From the NCBI RefSeq assembly GCF_008122525.1, contig NZ_VSRV01000001.1:620001-684000 (forward strand): a stretch of 64,000 bases of DNA. Reading direction: 5' to 3'. The translations under genes and the position numbers were made by a program. Positions 16,617 through 26,261 of the stretch are shown here, piece by piece. This stretch comes from Marinomonas sp. IMCC 4694. Its GTDB lineage: Bacteria > Pseudomonadota > Gammaproteobacteria > Pseudomonadales > Marinomonadaceae. The notes beneath the pieces are model-generated. The model did not search any database and was not told where the DNA came from. It was given only the letters and a program-made list of their open reading frames with translations. How positions within the stretch are numbered: position 1 is the stretch's first letter; every line of letters begins with the position of its first letter.

Positions 16617-18254
16617 ATGACCTTGAGACGTATGACCTTGAGACGTATCAGCTTGAAATATTGTATGGCACTGTGTTGCTGTCTTTTCGGGCTCTTATCC
16701 CTTCCGAGTTACGCGGCACAACCCCATGAGCTTGACCCGTTATTGGTTGAACTTGTCGACGCCAAGCTGAGCAAAATGGTGCCTATTTTAGACAAAATAG
16801 AAAAAGCCTCAGACGAGTCTGTACTGCCCCTTTTTCGTACTCTTTTAAACGGCGATTTGTACTACATTGAATCCACCAAGCAAATCGTTGGTCAGTTTGA
16901 TGTGAACGGTGAGACGGGGTATAAAAACGTTTTTACTGATCAAATTAATGCGACGCTGACGAAGCGCGACGTCAAAAAAATTCGCGTAAACAATACCTTG
17001 CGTGGTTACTTGCGCAGCGCGATCGCCCGCATTCAGTTAACATCAAAAAATCCTTCCGTACGTGAAAGCGCCGTACGCGAGCTTTTGTCTCAACTAGACG
17101 ACAGCACGATCGAGACATTAGAAAGCCTTTATCCAAGCGAGCCAAATAAAAAAGTGAAAGAGGCCATGGCCTTGGCATTAGCAATGAATACGGCATCGCA
17201 AACGTCGTTAGCGGTGTCCAATCGAATTGCCGCCATTGAAACCTTGTCAGACAGTTTGGAAAATGACGTACGAAATTTATTAACCAGCTTATCCCGTGAA
17301 GAAACACCTGCTATAGCGAAAGCCTCAGCGCTTGCTTTGGCAAACATAGAGCAGCGTGCCAACCGTTTTGCTTTTGTTGATCAGTTGTTTTTTGGCTTGA
17401 GTCTTGGTTCAGTATTGTTGCTGGCCTCTATTGGTTTGGCGATTACCTTTGGTGTTATGGGCGTGATTAACATGGCCCACGGCGAGATGATTATGCTTGG
17501 CGCCTATACCACTTATGTGGTGCAGCTGATGATGCCGAATTACATTGATTATTCTATTTGGGTGGCGATACCCGCCGCGTTTTTAGTGTCGGGTTTAATG
17601 GGCGTATTGATCGAGCGTTTGGTTATTTGCCGTTTACATGGTCGTCCATTAGAGACCTTGCTGGCCACCTTTGGTATCAGCTTGATTCTGCAACAACTTG
17701 TTCGAACCATCTTTTCTCCGCTGAATCGACAAGTATCCACACCGAGCTGGATGAGTGGCTCTTGGGAAATTAACCCTGTTTTATCATTGACGTTAAACCG
17801 TTTGTATATCTTGGCGTTTGCTTTGTTGGTGTTTATGACCTTGGTGATTATTTTACGTAAAACCTCTCTGGGTCTAAACGTACGAGCGGTGTCGCAAAAT
17901 CGCAACATGGCCAAAGCCATGGGCGTTAAAACCCACTGGGTGGACGCGATGACTTTCGGTTTGGGTTCAGGTATCGCAGGCATTGCCGGTGTGGCCCTAA
18001 GTCAACTCACCAACGTCGGACCGAACTTGGGTCAGGCTTACATCATCGACTCTTTCATGGTCGTGGTGTTTGGTGGCGTAGGTAACCTATTGGGGACATT
18101 AGTAGCAGCCTTTACGCTGGGTATTGCAACCAAGTTCTTAGAGCCAACAACGGGCGCGGTGCTCGCAGCGATTCTCGTGCTGGTGTTTATTATCCTCTTT
18201 ATTCAAAAACGTCCTAAAGGACTCTTTCCACAAAAAGGGAGGGCGGCAGAATGA
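16617..18254 (+). CDS. urtB: Urea ABC transporter permease UrtB
   Basis: The 545-residue protein has a signal peptide (CCCLFGLLSLPSYA), a periplasmic helical-repeat domain of about 210 residues, then a LivH-type membrane domain (ITFGVMGVINMAHGEMIMLGAY; FVVFGGVGNLLGT-like segment near residue 480). This two-part layout is typical of UrtB. The 5' end is odd: the 15-bp sequence ATGACCTTGAGACGT is tandemly duplicated (16617-16646). The GGAG ribosome site lies almost on top of the first ATG, so initiation at the TTG at 16623 or the second ATG at 16632 is equally possible. The stop overlaps urtC by 4 nt. Confidence 0.93.
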   Translation: MTLRRMTLRRISLKYCMALCCCLFGLLSLPSYAAQPHELDPLLVELVDAKLSKMVPILDKIEKASDESVLPLFRTLLNGDLYYIESTKQIVGQFDVNGETGYKNVFTDQINATLTKRDVKKIRVNNTLRGYLRSAIARIQLTSKNPSVRESAVRELLSQLDDSTIETLESLYPSEPNKKVKEAMALALAMNTASQTSLAVSNRIAAIETLSDSLENDVRNLLTSLSREETPAIAKASALALANIEQRANRFAFVDQLFFGLSLGSVLLLASIGLAITFGVMGVINMAHGEMIMLGAYTTYVVQLMMPNYIDYSIWVAIPAAFLVSGLMGVLIERLVICRLHGRPLETLLATFGISLILQQLVRTIFSPLNRQVSTPSWMSGSWEINPVLSLTLNRLYILAFALLVFMTLVIILRKTSLGLNVRAVSQNRNMAKAMGVKTHWVDAMTFGLGSGIAGIAGVALSQLTNVGPNLGQAYIIDSFMVVVFGGVGNLLGTLVAAFTLGIATKFLEPTTGAVLAAILVLVFIILFIQKRPKGLFPQKGRAAE

Positions 18255-19384
18255 CACGTCTTATGAAGTATTTTACGGAAGGACGCACCTCTGGCAAGCA
18301 TACGCTGCCGTTTGTGGTGATCTTATTGGGTGTGACGATTCTCGCATCGGCCGCAAATTTGTACCTGCCTGAAGACTCTGCACTGTATGTGAGTACTTAC
18401 ACTATTACCTTGCTGGGTAAGTATTTGTGCTACGCCATGTTGGCGTTGGCGGTGGATATTATTTGGGGTTACTGCGGGATTTTGAGTTTGGGACACGGGG
18501 CGTTTTTTGCCTTGGGTGGTTACGCGATGGGCATGTATTTAATGCGTCAAATCGGTGATCGTGGCGTGTATGGTGATCCGCTGTTGCCTGACTTTATGGT
18601 GTTCTTGGACTGGAAAGAATTGCCGTGGTTTTGGCTAGGCATGGATCAATTTTGGTTCGCCATGTTAATGGCGGTGCTGGTTCCCGGGTTACTGGCCTTT
18701 GTGTTTGGTTGGTTAGCGTTCCGCTCTCGTGTGACCGGTGTGTATCTTTCCATTATGACGCAAGCCTTGACGTATGCCCTGTTACTGGCGTTTTTCCGTA
18801 ACGAAATGGGCTTTGGTGGCAACAATGGTCTGACCGATTTTAAAGAAATTCTTGGCTTCAATCTGCAAGCCGACAGCACTCGCGTTGGCTTGTTTTTAAT
18901 CACGGCTATTTTGTTGGCAGTGATTTTCGTGGTGAGTCAAAAAATTCTGTCTTCGCGACTGGGTAAAGTGGTGTTAGCGATTCGTGATTCGGAATCCCGT
19001 TCGCGCTTTATTGGCTATCGTACCGATCGTTACAAGGTCTGGTTGTTTGTCTATTCCGCGGTGATCGCAGGCATTGCCGGTGCCTTGTATGTGCCACAAG
19101 TCGGCATTATCAACCCAGGCGAATTTTCACCTATTAATTCTATTGAAATGGTGATTTGGGTCGCGGTCGGCGGTCGTGGCACCTTGATCGGTGCGGTGAT
19201 TGGAGCTCTGTTAGTGAACTACGCGAAAACCCGTTTTACCGCGATTATGCCAGACGCTTGGTTGTTTGCCTTGGGCGCGATGTTTGTTCTTGTCACCTTG
19301 TATTTACCAAAAGGCTTGATGGGATTGTATGGACAGCTAAAAGCCAAGCGAAATACAGTGATGAATAAGGAGCCACAAAAATGA
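18251..19384 (+). CDS. urtC: Urea ABC transporter permease UrtC
   Basis: The 377-residue LivM-type inner-membrane permease has hydrophobic segments throughout. The conserved YCGILSLGHGAFFALGGYAMG (two overlapping motifs) and IRDSESRSRFIGYR coupling segment are as in UrtC. It overlaps urtB and urtD by ATGA at each end, so it is translationally coupled. It forms the membrane channel with UrtB. Confidence 0.94.
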   Translation: MTRLMKYFTEGRTSGKHTLPFVVILLGVTILASAANLYLPEDSALYVSTYTITLLGKYLCYAMLALAVDIIWGYCGILSLGHGAFFALGGYAMGMYLMRQIGDRGVYGDPLLPDFMVFLDWKELPWFWLGMDQFWFAMLMAVLVPGLLAFVFGWLAFRSRVTGVYLSIMTQALTYALLLAFFRNEMGFGGNNGLTDFKEILGFNLQADSTRVGLFLITAILLAVIFVVSQKILSSRLGKVVLAIRDSESRSRFIGYRTDRYKVWLFVYSAVIAGIAGALYVPQVGIINPGEFSPINSIEMVIWVAVGGRGTLIGAVIGALLVNYAKTRFTAIMPDAWLFALGAMFVLVTLYLPKGLMGLYGQLKAKRNTVMNKEPQK

Positions 19385-20220
19385 GCACATTAGACAGCAC
19401 TCGTGACTTTTTTCGCCGCGATCAGGTGTGGTCGTTTTTGGCACCGGAGCAGGCACAGGTCAATGTCGACAACAAGGTGATCCTTTATGTAGAAGATTTG
19501 AACTTGAGCTTTGATGGCTTTAAAGCCCTGAATAACTTGAATTTGTACATCAATGACGGCGAATTACGCTGTTTGATCGGTGCCAATGGCGCCGGCAAAA
19601 CCACCTTGATGGACGTGATTACCGGTAAAACTCAATGCGATTCAGGGACAGTTTTCTTCGGACAAAATCACAATTTATTAGACAAAGACGAAGCGGAAAT
19701 CGCTCAGTTGGGTATTGGTCGTAAATTTCAAAAGCCGACGGTTTTCGAAGAACAAACTGTGTTTGATAATTTGGAACTGTCTTTAAAAACCGACAAGGGG
19801 GTTCTACCGACGCTTTTTTCGCGCTTAACGCCCACGCAGATCGATCGAATTGACGACGTGTTAAAAACCATTGGTTTGGCGAAGCATCGCTTTATGTTGG
19901 CAGGCGCTTTATCACACGGGCAAAAACAATGGTTAGAAATTGGTATGTTGTTGGTCGCTGAGCCGCGATTATTACTGATCGATGAGCCTGTTGCAGGCAT
20001 GACGGCACAAGAAACCGAACGCACGGCGGAATTGCTAACGTCGCTAGCAGGAGAAAGAACCGTGATTGTGGTAGAGCACGATATGGAATTTGTCCGTAGC
20101 ATCGCCCGCACCGTGACGGTATTGCATCAGGGTTCTGTATTGGCCGAGGGCACCATGGATCAGATTCAAAGCAACAAAGACGTTATCGAGGTTTACCTTG
20201 GTGAAGGGGAAAGCGCATGA
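19381..20220 (+). CDS. urtD: Urea ABC transporter ATP-binding protein UrtD
   Basis: The 279-residue LivG-type ATPase has Walker A GANGAGKTTL, a signature-equivalent LSHGQKQWLEIGM (His replaces the second residue of LSGGQ, usual in UrtD), Walker B LLLIDEPVAGM and switch His EHDMEF. An N-terminal extension of about 30 residues precedes the ATPase fold. It is coupled to urtC and urtE by 4-nt overlaps. Confidence 0.94.
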   Translation: MSTLDSTRDFFRRDQVWSFLAPEQAQVNVDNKVILYVEDLNLSFDGFKALNNLNLYINDGELRCLIGANGAGKTTLMDVITGKTQCDSGTVFFGQNHNLLDKDEAEIAQLGIGRKFQKPTVFEEQTVFDNLELSLKTDKGVLPTLFSRLTPTQIDRIDDVLKTIGLAKHRFMLAGALSHGQKQWLEIGMLLVAEPRLLLIDEPVAGMTAQETERTAELLTSLAGERTVIVVEHDMEFVRSIARTVTVLHQGSVLAEGTMDQIQSNKDVIEVYLGEGESA

Positions 20221-20924
20221 TTTCTATTAAAAAAGTCGATCAACTTTATGGCGGCACCCAAATTTTATGGGGCTTAGATTTGGATATTGTGCCCGGTTCC
20301 ATCACCTGCATAATGGGGCGAAACGGCGTGGGTAAAACCACATTACTCAAAGCCATCATGGGATTATTACCCATTCAAAGCGGTGAGATCACCATGGAAG
20401 GTGAAACGCTAAACAAGCAAAGTGCCGAAAAGCGCGCCTACTCTGGTATTGGTTACGTGCCGCAAGGACGCGATATTTTCCCTATGCTCACCGTGGAAGA
20501 AAACCTGCGTATAGGGCTGCCTGTGCGTGGCAAGCGTACCCAAGATAGCCCTAAAGAGATTCCTGAGAAAATCTTTGAGCTGTTCCCTGTGTTGAAAGAT
20601 ATGCTGCACCGTCGCGGTGGGGATTTGTCCGGCGGTCAACAGCAACAGCTGGCGATCGGACGCGCCTTGGTTCTGGAACCCAGTGTGCTCATTTTAGATG
20701 AACCCAACGAAGGCATTCAGCCGAATATTGTGAAGCAAATCGGCGACGTGATTTTAAAGCTCAATGCAGAAGAAGGCTTAACGGTCATCTTAGTTGAGCA
20801 AAAGTTAGGCTTTGCTCGTCGCGTGGGTAAAGAATTTCGTTTGATGGAAAAAGGCCGCATCGTAGCAGCGGACAAGATGGAAAACCTCAACGATACCTTG
20901 ATTAAGCAATATTTAGCGGTCTAG
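20217..20924 (+). CDS. urtE: Urea ABC transporter ATP-binding protein UrtE
   Basis: The 235-residue LivF-type ATPase has Walker A GRNGVGKTTLL, signature LSGGQQQQLAIGRAL, and Walker B LILDEPNEGIQP. The start overlaps urtD by ATGA. It partners UrtD to power urea import. ureD follows 53 nt later, so uptake and hydrolysis genes are contiguous. Confidence 0.94.
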   Translation: MISIKKVDQLYGGTQILWGLDLDIVPGSITCIMGRNGVGKTTLLKAIMGLLPIQSGEITMEGETLNKQSAEKRAYSGIGYVPQGRDIFPMLTVEENLRIGLPVRGKRTQDSPKEIPEKIFELFPVLKDMLHRRGGDLSGGQQQQLAIGRALVLEPSVLILDEPNEGIQPNIVKQIGDVILKLNAEEGLTVILVEQKLGFARRVGKEFRLMEKGRIVAADKMENLNDTLIKQYLAV

Positions 20925-20977
20925 TTTTTGCATGATTTGCGATCTGTCGCCATGCAATGAACGCTTATAGGGCACAA

Positions 20978-21913
20978 ATGAATAATAAAACGACGATTGA
21001 TTTAGCAGAGACACCTTCTCTGCCACCCTTATTGTTAGCAGAAACGCCCGCGTCCCAGTGGCATGCGTTTCTGACGTTGGGGTTTTGTAAAACCTCCCGC
21101 GGCACCGTGTTGAAAACCTGCGATCATCAGGGGCCTTTGTACGTACAAAAGCCCTTTTATCCAGAAGGCCGCGACACCGCCCATGTGTATTTATTGCATC
21201 CGCCTGGCGGTTTAGTGTCGGGTGATCGCCTGACCATTACGGCCAATCTAGCCGAAAATACTCATGTATTAATCACCACACCGGGTGCCGGTCGCGTTTA
21301 CCGAGCCCGCGAAGATAAAACCTTACAACACCAAGTCGTTCAGCTAAATGTAGCCAAAAATAGCGCAATGGAATGGCTGCCCCAAGAAACGATTTTGTAC
21401 CCCAATGCTCACACACGCCTTGAAAACCGCATCGATCTTGCTGAAAACGCTCAGTTTATTGGCTGGGAAATCACCTGCTTTGGTTTACCAGCAAATCACC
21501 AAGATTTTGGCGAAGGACACGCGGAGCAAGGTTTTGAAATTCGTCAAAACGGACGAATTAAAGTACGCGAACGCTTAGTCATCGACAATAACAGCCGGGC
21601 TGTATTGGGCGCGAAAGCTGGGCTAGATGGCCATTCGATTAACGGTGTTTTAATCGCAGGGCCTTTTGCCGCGACGACGAATTCATCGCTCAATCACGAC
21701 GACCTAATCAGCGCTCTACGCGGCTATTGCCAGCAGCATAGCCAGAATTATGGCTCGTTAAGTGGTGTCAGCTTGGTGGGTGATTACCTAATAGTGCGCA
21801 GCCTTCACCGTGATTCAGAGCAAATGAAACAGTTGTTTATCCAATGTTGGCAGGCGATTCGCCCCGCTTTCATTCATAAAGAAGCAAGGGTGCCACGAAT
21901 CTGGTTGACCTGA
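20978..21913 (+). CDS. ureD: Urease accessory protein UreD
   Basis: The 311-residue urease chaperone has the conserved segments YVQKPFYPEGRDTAHVYLLHPPGG (two adjoining motifs), GDRLTI, LITTPGAGRVYRA and EWLPQETILYPNA. UreD binds apo-urease and, with UreF and UreG, delivers nickel to the active site. The start chosen is the ATG preceded by AGGG at 6 nt; another ATG seven codons upstream has no ribosome site. It lies between urtE and ureA. Confidence 0.93.
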   Translation: MNNKTTIDLAETPSLPPLLLAETPASQWHAFLTLGFCKTSRGTVLKTCDHQGPLYVQKPFYPEGRDTAHVYLLHPPGGLVSGDRLTITANLAENTHVLITTPGAGRVYRAREDKTLQHQVVQLNVAKNSAMEWLPQETILYPNAHTRLENRIDLAENAQFIGWEITCFGLPANHQDFGEGHAEQGFEIRQNGRIKVRERLVIDNNSRAVLGAKAGLDGHSINGVLIAGPFAATTNSSLNHDDLISALRGYCQQHSQNYGSLSGVSLVGDYLIVRSLHRDSEQMKQLFIQCWQAIRPAFIHKEARVPRIWLT

Positions 21914-21991
21914 AATGGTGCATGCGCATCATTATAGTTCAAAAAAATACAATAAAAGCCACATGAAGAGGCATACAAAGAGGCACAGACA

Positions 21992-22294
21992 ATGGAACTA
22001 CTTCCAAGAGAGAAAGACAAGTTACTGGTGTTCACGGCCGCCTTATTGGCAGAGCGTCGTTTGCATCGAGGTCTTAAATTAAATTACCCCGAAGCTATGG
22101 CGTACATCACGATGGAAATCATCGAAGGCGCACGGGACGGCAAAACCGTAGCGGAGCTGATGGCCTTTGGTAAAACGGTACTCAGCGCAGAGCAGGTCAT
22201 GGACGGTGTGATTGAATTGATTCACGAAGTGCAAGTGGAAGCGACGTTCCCAGATGGAACCAAGTTAGTCACTGTCCATAACCCTATTAACTAG
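21992..22294 (+). CDS. ureA: Urease gamma subunit
   Basis: The 100-residue protein starts MELLPREKDKLLVFTAALLA, as in nearly all UreA proteins, and contains the conserved YPEAMAYIT and ARDGKTVAELM segments. Full family length. It assembles with UreB and UreC as the urease trimer. GAGG precedes the start. Confidence 0.97.
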   Translation: MELLPREKDKLLVFTAALLAERRLHRGLKLNYPEAMAYITMEIIEGARDGKTVAELMAFGKTVLSAEQVMDGVIELIHEVQVEATFPDGTKLVTVHNPIN

Positions 22295-22336
22295 GCTCTT
22301 TATTTTTTTGTAAATAAAGGGGCAAGGAGAACCTCC

Positions 22337-22654
22337 ATGATTCCAGGTGAAATACAGGTTGCCAGCGGCGAGATTGAGCTGAATGTTGGCCGCAAGACGG
22401 TGACAATTCGTGTCGAAAATACCGGCGATCGCCCCGTTCAAATTGGCTCCCATTATCATTTTTTCGAAGTGAACCCATCGCTGACGTTTGATCGCAGTGT
22501 AAGCAAAGGCTTTCGTTTAAACATTGCGTCCGGCACCGCCGTACGATTTGAACCCGGTCAAGGCCGTGAAGTAGAGCTGGTGGAATACGCGGGTACAAAA
22601 ACCATTTATGGTTTCCGTGGTGATGTCATGGGCACGTTAGAAGGAGCCAAATAA
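22337..22654 (+). CDS. ureB: Urease beta subunit
   Basis: The 105-residue protein starts MIPGEIQVASGEIELN and has the conserved NTGDRPVQIGSHYHFFEVN, RLNIASGTAVRFEPG and GFRGDVMG motifs. Full length for UreB. AAGGAG ribosome site; its stop overlaps the ureC ATG. Confidence 0.97.
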   Translation: MIPGEIQVASGEIELNVGRKTVTIRVENTGDRPVQIGSHYHFFEVNPSLTFDRSVSKGFRLNIASGTAVRFEPGQGREVELVEYAGTKTIYGFRGDVMGTLEGAK

Positions 22655-24360
22655 TGGCAACGATGGACAGACACAGTTACGCGCAAATGTTCGGCCCAAC
22701 CACAGGGGACCGAGTGCGATTAGGCGATACTGATATTTGGATTCAAGTAGAAAAAGATTTCACCGTGTACGGCGACGAAGTGAAATTCGGCGGTGGCAAA
22801 GTGATCCGTGATGGCATGGGGCAAAGCCAAGTAACAAACGAGATTGCGGTGGATTTGGTGATTACCAACGCCTTGGTGCTTGACCACTGGGGCATTGTAA
22901 AAGGCGATGTCGGCATCAAAGCAGGTCGTATTTTCAAAGTCGGTAAAGCGGGTAATCCAGACGTTCAAGACAACGTAGACATTGTTATTGGACCAGGCAC
23001 CGAAGTCATCGCAGGCGAAGGGTCTATTTTGACCGCTGGCGGGATCGATGCACACATTCACTTTATTTGCCCGCAACAAATAGAAGAAGCCTTAACCTCT
23101 GGCGTGACCACCATGATTGGCGGCGGCACAGGGCCTGCTACGGGTACGAAAGCAACGACTTGTACGCCAGGGCCTTGGTATTTGGGCAAAATGCTGCAAG
23201 CTACCGACAGCATGCCGATGAACTTAGGCTTCTTGGGCAAAGGCAACGCCAGCTTGCCAGAAGCGCTAGAAGAACAGCTCGAAGCCGGCGCGTGTGGCCT
23301 TAAACTTCATGAAGATTGGGGCACCACCCCCGCATCGATTGATTGCTGTTTGAGTGTGGCGGAAAAGTACGACGTGCAAGTCGCGATTCACACCGATACC
23401 CTGAACGAATCGGGTTTTGTCGACAGCACACTCGACGCTTTTAAAGATCGAGTGATTCACACCTATCACACAGAAGGCGCAGGCGGCGGCCACGCACCTG
23501 ACATCATTAAAGCGTGTTCAAATCCAAATGTGCTGCCTTCGTCGACGAATCCAACCCGTCCTTACACCCGCAACACGGTAGACGAGCATTTGGACATGTT
23601 GATGGTCTGTCATCATTTAGACAGCAACATTCCCGAAGACGTGGCGTTTGCCGATTCACGGATTCGCAAAGAAACCATCGCTGCAGAAGACATTCTTCAC
23701 GATCGGGGCGCATTCAGTATGATTTCGTCTGATTCCCAAGCCATGGGGCGCGTGGGTGAAGTCGTGACACGGACGTGGCAAACCGCTCATAAAATGAAAC
23801 AACAGTTTGGCTTATTGCCAGAAGACCAAGCGCTTGGTGCGGACAACTTTCGCGCTCGTCGTTACATTGCCAAGTACACCATTAACCCTGCGATAGCCCA
23901 TGGTATTAGCGAGGAAGTCGGCTCGATTGAACCTGGTAAATTAGCGGATTTGGTATTGTGGAAACCGGCGTTTTTTGCGGTTAAACCCTCGATGATCATT
24001 AAAGGCGGCATGATCGCCAGCGCGCCCATGGGCGACCCGAATGCGTCGATTCCAACGCCGCAGCCCGTGCATTATCGTCCCATGTTTGGTTCGTTTGGTA
24101 AGGCCGCAGCGGCGACCTCGGTAACTTTTGTGTCTAAAGCGGCGCTAAGCAATGGCCTAAAAGAATCTCTTGGTTTGGATCGCACCTTGGTCGCTTGCAA
24201 AAATACGCGCAACATTTCCAAGCTCGACATGATTCACAACGATTGGTTGCCGAACATTACCGTTGACCCACAAACCTATGAAGTGCGTGCCGATGGCGAA
24301 TTGTTAACCTGCGAGCCTGCACAAGTCTTGCCTTTGGCTCAGCTTTACACATTATTTTAG
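22654..24360 (+). CDS. ureC: Urease alpha subunit (catalytic, nickel)
   Basis: The 568-residue catalytic subunit hydrolyses urea to ammonia and carbamate. Visible active-site elements are DAHIHFICP (first nickel His pair), the carbamylated Lys in CGLKLHEDWG (about residue 217), AIHTDTLNE, the flap MVCHHLD with the mobile catalytic His, and SSDSQAMGRVGE with the nickel Asp. All expected ligands are present and the length is normal, so the enzyme should be active. Translationally overlapped with ureB. Confidence 0.97.
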   Translation: MATMDRHSYAQMFGPTTGDRVRLGDTDIWIQVEKDFTVYGDEVKFGGGKVIRDGMGQSQVTNEIAVDLVITNALVLDHWGIVKGDVGIKAGRIFKVGKAGNPDVQDNVDIVIGPGTEVIAGEGSILTAGGIDAHIHFICPQQIEEALTSGVTTMIGGGTGPATGTKATTCTPGPWYLGKMLQATDSMPMNLGFLGKGNASLPEALEEQLEAGACGLKLHEDWGTTPASIDCCLSVAEKYDVQVAIHTDTLNESGFVDSTLDAFKDRVIHTYHTEGAGGGHAPDIIKACSNPNVLPSSTNPTRPYTRNTVDEHLDMLMVCHHLDSNIPEDVAFADSRIRKETIAAEDILHDRGAFSMISSDSQAMGRVGEVVTRTWQTAHKMKQQFGLLPEDQALGADNFRARRYIAKYTINPAIAHGISEEVGSIEPGKLADLVLWKPAFFAVKPSMIIKGGMIASAPMGDPNASIPTPQPVHYRPMFGSFGKAAAATSVTFVSKAALSNGLKESLGLDRTLVACKNTRNISKLDMIHNDWLPNITVDPQTYEVRADGELLTCEPAQVLPLAQLYTLF

Positions 24361-24369
24361 GAACATCAG

Positions 24370-24843
24370 ATGCTCGATATTTACGAACGATTAGGTACCC
24401 ATTGTCACGACCCTGTTTACACCACAGTGACCCTAACACACGAGCAACGTGATCGTGGGCGACTCAAATTAGTGGGCGACAACAACGAAGACGTGCGTGT
24501 TTTTTTGGAACGGGGTAAGCCGTTGTTAGTTGGAGAGTATTTAAAAACCGAATGCGGCAAAATCGTTCAAGTAAAGGGGGCGGTGGAAGACGTAGCTCAT
24601 GCCAGCTGTGAAGACTGGGAAGCCTTTTCCAAAGCTTGCTATCACCTTGGTAACCGCCACACCAAAATCCAAATTGGTGAGCGCTGGTTACGCATCAAGC
24701 CAGACCATGTTTTAGAAGACATGCTGCACATGTTGGGTTTGATCGTCAGCCATGAAAGCGCCGTGTTTGTGCCAGAATCTGGAGCCTATCGTTCTGGAGG
24801 CAATAGTTCTGGAGGCAATAGCCATGGCCATAGTCACCACTGA
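24370..24843 (+). CDS. ureE: Urease accessory nickel chaperone UreE
   Basis: The 157-residue protein has an N-terminal peptide-binding domain and a C-terminal metal-binding domain with GNRHTKIQIG, which holds the conserved interface His. The C-terminus ends in a short His-rich tail (NSHGHSHH). Just before it, a tandem 15-bp duplication encodes two copies of SGGNS. The tail overlaps the start of ureF. UreE brings nickel to UreG/UreDF. Confidence 0.95.
   Translation: MLDIYERLGTHCHDPVYTTVTLTHEQRDRGRLKLVGDNNEDVRVFLERGKPLLVGEYLKTECGKIVQVKGAVEDVAHASCEDWEAFSKACYHLGNRHTKIQIGERWLRIKPDHVLEDMLHMLGLIVSHESAVFVPESGAYRSGGNSSGGNSHGHSHH
24791..24820 (+). repeat. Tandem 15-bp duplication at the ureE/ureF overlap
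   Basis: TTCTGGAGGCAATAG occurs twice back to back at 24791-24805 and 24806-24820. Each copy contains GGAGG. The second GGAGG lies 8 nt before the ureF ATG and acts as its ribosome site, while in the ureE frame the repeat encodes the linker before the His tail. Confidence 0.85.
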
Positions 24844-25501
24844 GACGAGTTTATTACGCTTGTTGCAGCTTAGTAGCGTGAGCCTGCCGGTTGGCGGCTA
24901 TGCGTTTTCCCAAGGCATGGAATTTGCCATTGATAAGGGGTGGGTAAAGAATAAAGCCAATGTATCGGATTGGGTTGGGTTGCAAATTCAGCAGTCGGTC
25001 GCGCGGGTGGATTTGCCTGTTTTGCGTTTGTGCATGGACGCGGCGCAGCAAGGTGATACGGCTCGGTTATGGGAGCTGAATGATCTGGCGTTGGCGTGTC
25101 GGGAAACCAAAGAACTTCGCCTCAACGATACGGCCATGGGGGAAGCGTTATCGCGCCTGCTGCGCAGCTTAACAATAGACACACCGTTCGAGCGTACTGA
25201 CGACATCAGTTTTGTGGTGCTATTTGCCCTTGCTGCTGTGCATTGGAACTTATCGTTCGATATAGCGGCGCTGGGTTTCAGCTGGTCTTGGTTGGAAAAC
25301 CAAATCGCGGCCGCGACCAAACTGGTGCCGCTGGGGCAAACCCAAGCGCAAGAATTGCTTGGTGAACTGCAAGGCGACATTCAGCATGCCATCGCCTTGT
25401 CTCTCACCGTTGAAGAAGATCGTATTGGCGCCGGTCTGCCCGCCATCGCGATTGCCAGCGCGCAACATGAAACACAATATTCGCGACTGTTTCGCTCTTA
25501 A
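24824..25501 (+). CDS. ureF: Urease accessory protein UreF
   Basis: The 225-residue all-helical protein has family segments LLQLSSVSLPVGGYAFSQGME near the N-terminus and WELNDLALACRETKELR in the middle. UreF binds UreD on apo-urease and gates UreG action. The start chosen is the ATG inside the ureE 3' end, preceded by GGAGG; longer frames would begin within ureE without support. Gene overlap with ureE is 20 nt. Confidence 0.93.
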   Translation: MAIVTTETSLLRLLQLSSVSLPVGGYAFSQGMEFAIDKGWVKNKANVSDWVGLQIQQSVARVDLPVLRLCMDAAQQGDTARLWELNDLALACRETKELRLNDTAMGEALSRLLRSLTIDTPFERTDDISFVVLFALAAVHWNLSFDIAALGFSWSWLENQIAAATKLVPLGQTQAQELLGELQGDIQHAIALSLTVEEDRIGAGLPAIAIASAQHETQYSRLFRS

Positions 25502-25556
25502 ACGAACAGTGCTCCTATTTATTAAGTAAAAGAATTCAGGATTAGAAGGAATCAGC

Positions 25557-26198
25557 ATGAAAAAGCAAACATTACGTATTGGTGTCGGTGGTCCGGTTGG
25601 ATCGGGTAAAACAGCCTTGTTGCGCTCTTTGTGCTCAGCCATGCGGGAGCATTACAACATCGCTGTGGTGACGAACGACATTTACACACAGGAAGACGCC
25701 AAGTTTCTCACCGAGCACGAAGCCTTAGACGCGGATCGTATCTTGGGCGTGGAAACAGGCGGTTGTCCTCATACAGCGATTCGTGAAGATGCGTCGATGA
25801 ATTTGGCAGCGATTGATCAGCTATTGGCGCGCCACGGTGCACTCGACGTGGTGTTTGTCGAAAGTGGCGGCGATAACCTGAGCGCAACCTTTAGCCCTGA
25901 ATTGTCTGATTTCACCATTTATGTGATCGACGTGTCGGCAGGGGATAAGATCCCGCGCAAAGGCGGCCCCGGTATTACGAAATCGGATTTGCTGATTATC
26001 AATAAAACCGATTTGGCGCCATTGGTCGGTGCGTCTTTAGAGGTCATGGACCGTGACGCAAAAATGATGCGCGGCGATCGTCCATTTATTTTTTCGAACC
26101 TGAAAAAAGCACAAGGACTGGATGAGATCATTCAAATCATTGTGTCAGAAGGCATGCTGGAAGCAAAAACATTGCCCCCAGCAAAAGCTGTTGTCTAG
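25557..26198 (+). CDS. ureG: Urease accessory GTPase UreG
   Basis: The 213-residue SIMIBI-class GTPase has P-loop GVGGPVGSGKTALL, the nickel/dimer motif in GVETGGCPHTAI (Cys-Pro-His), and the base-recognition NKTD. It couples GTP hydrolysis to nickel insertion into urease. GAAGGA ribosome site. Last gene of the urease set; the sensor kinase follows 63 nt later in the same direction. Confidence 0.96.
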   Translation: MKKQTLRIGVGGPVGSGKTALLRSLCSAMREHYNIAVVTNDIYTQEDAKFLTEHEALDADRILGVETGGCPHTAIREDASMNLAAIDQLLARHGALDVVFVESGGDNLSATFSPELSDFTIYVIDVSAGDKIPRKGGPGITKSDLLIINKTDLAPLVGASLEVMDRDAKMMRGDRPFIFSNLKKAQGLDEIIQIIVSEGMLEAKTLPPAKAVV

Positions 26199-26261
26199 TG
26201 ATAACAACAGCGATAAAAACAGCGATTTAACCAAAAGGGTTACCTTGAGCAAAGAGACGCG

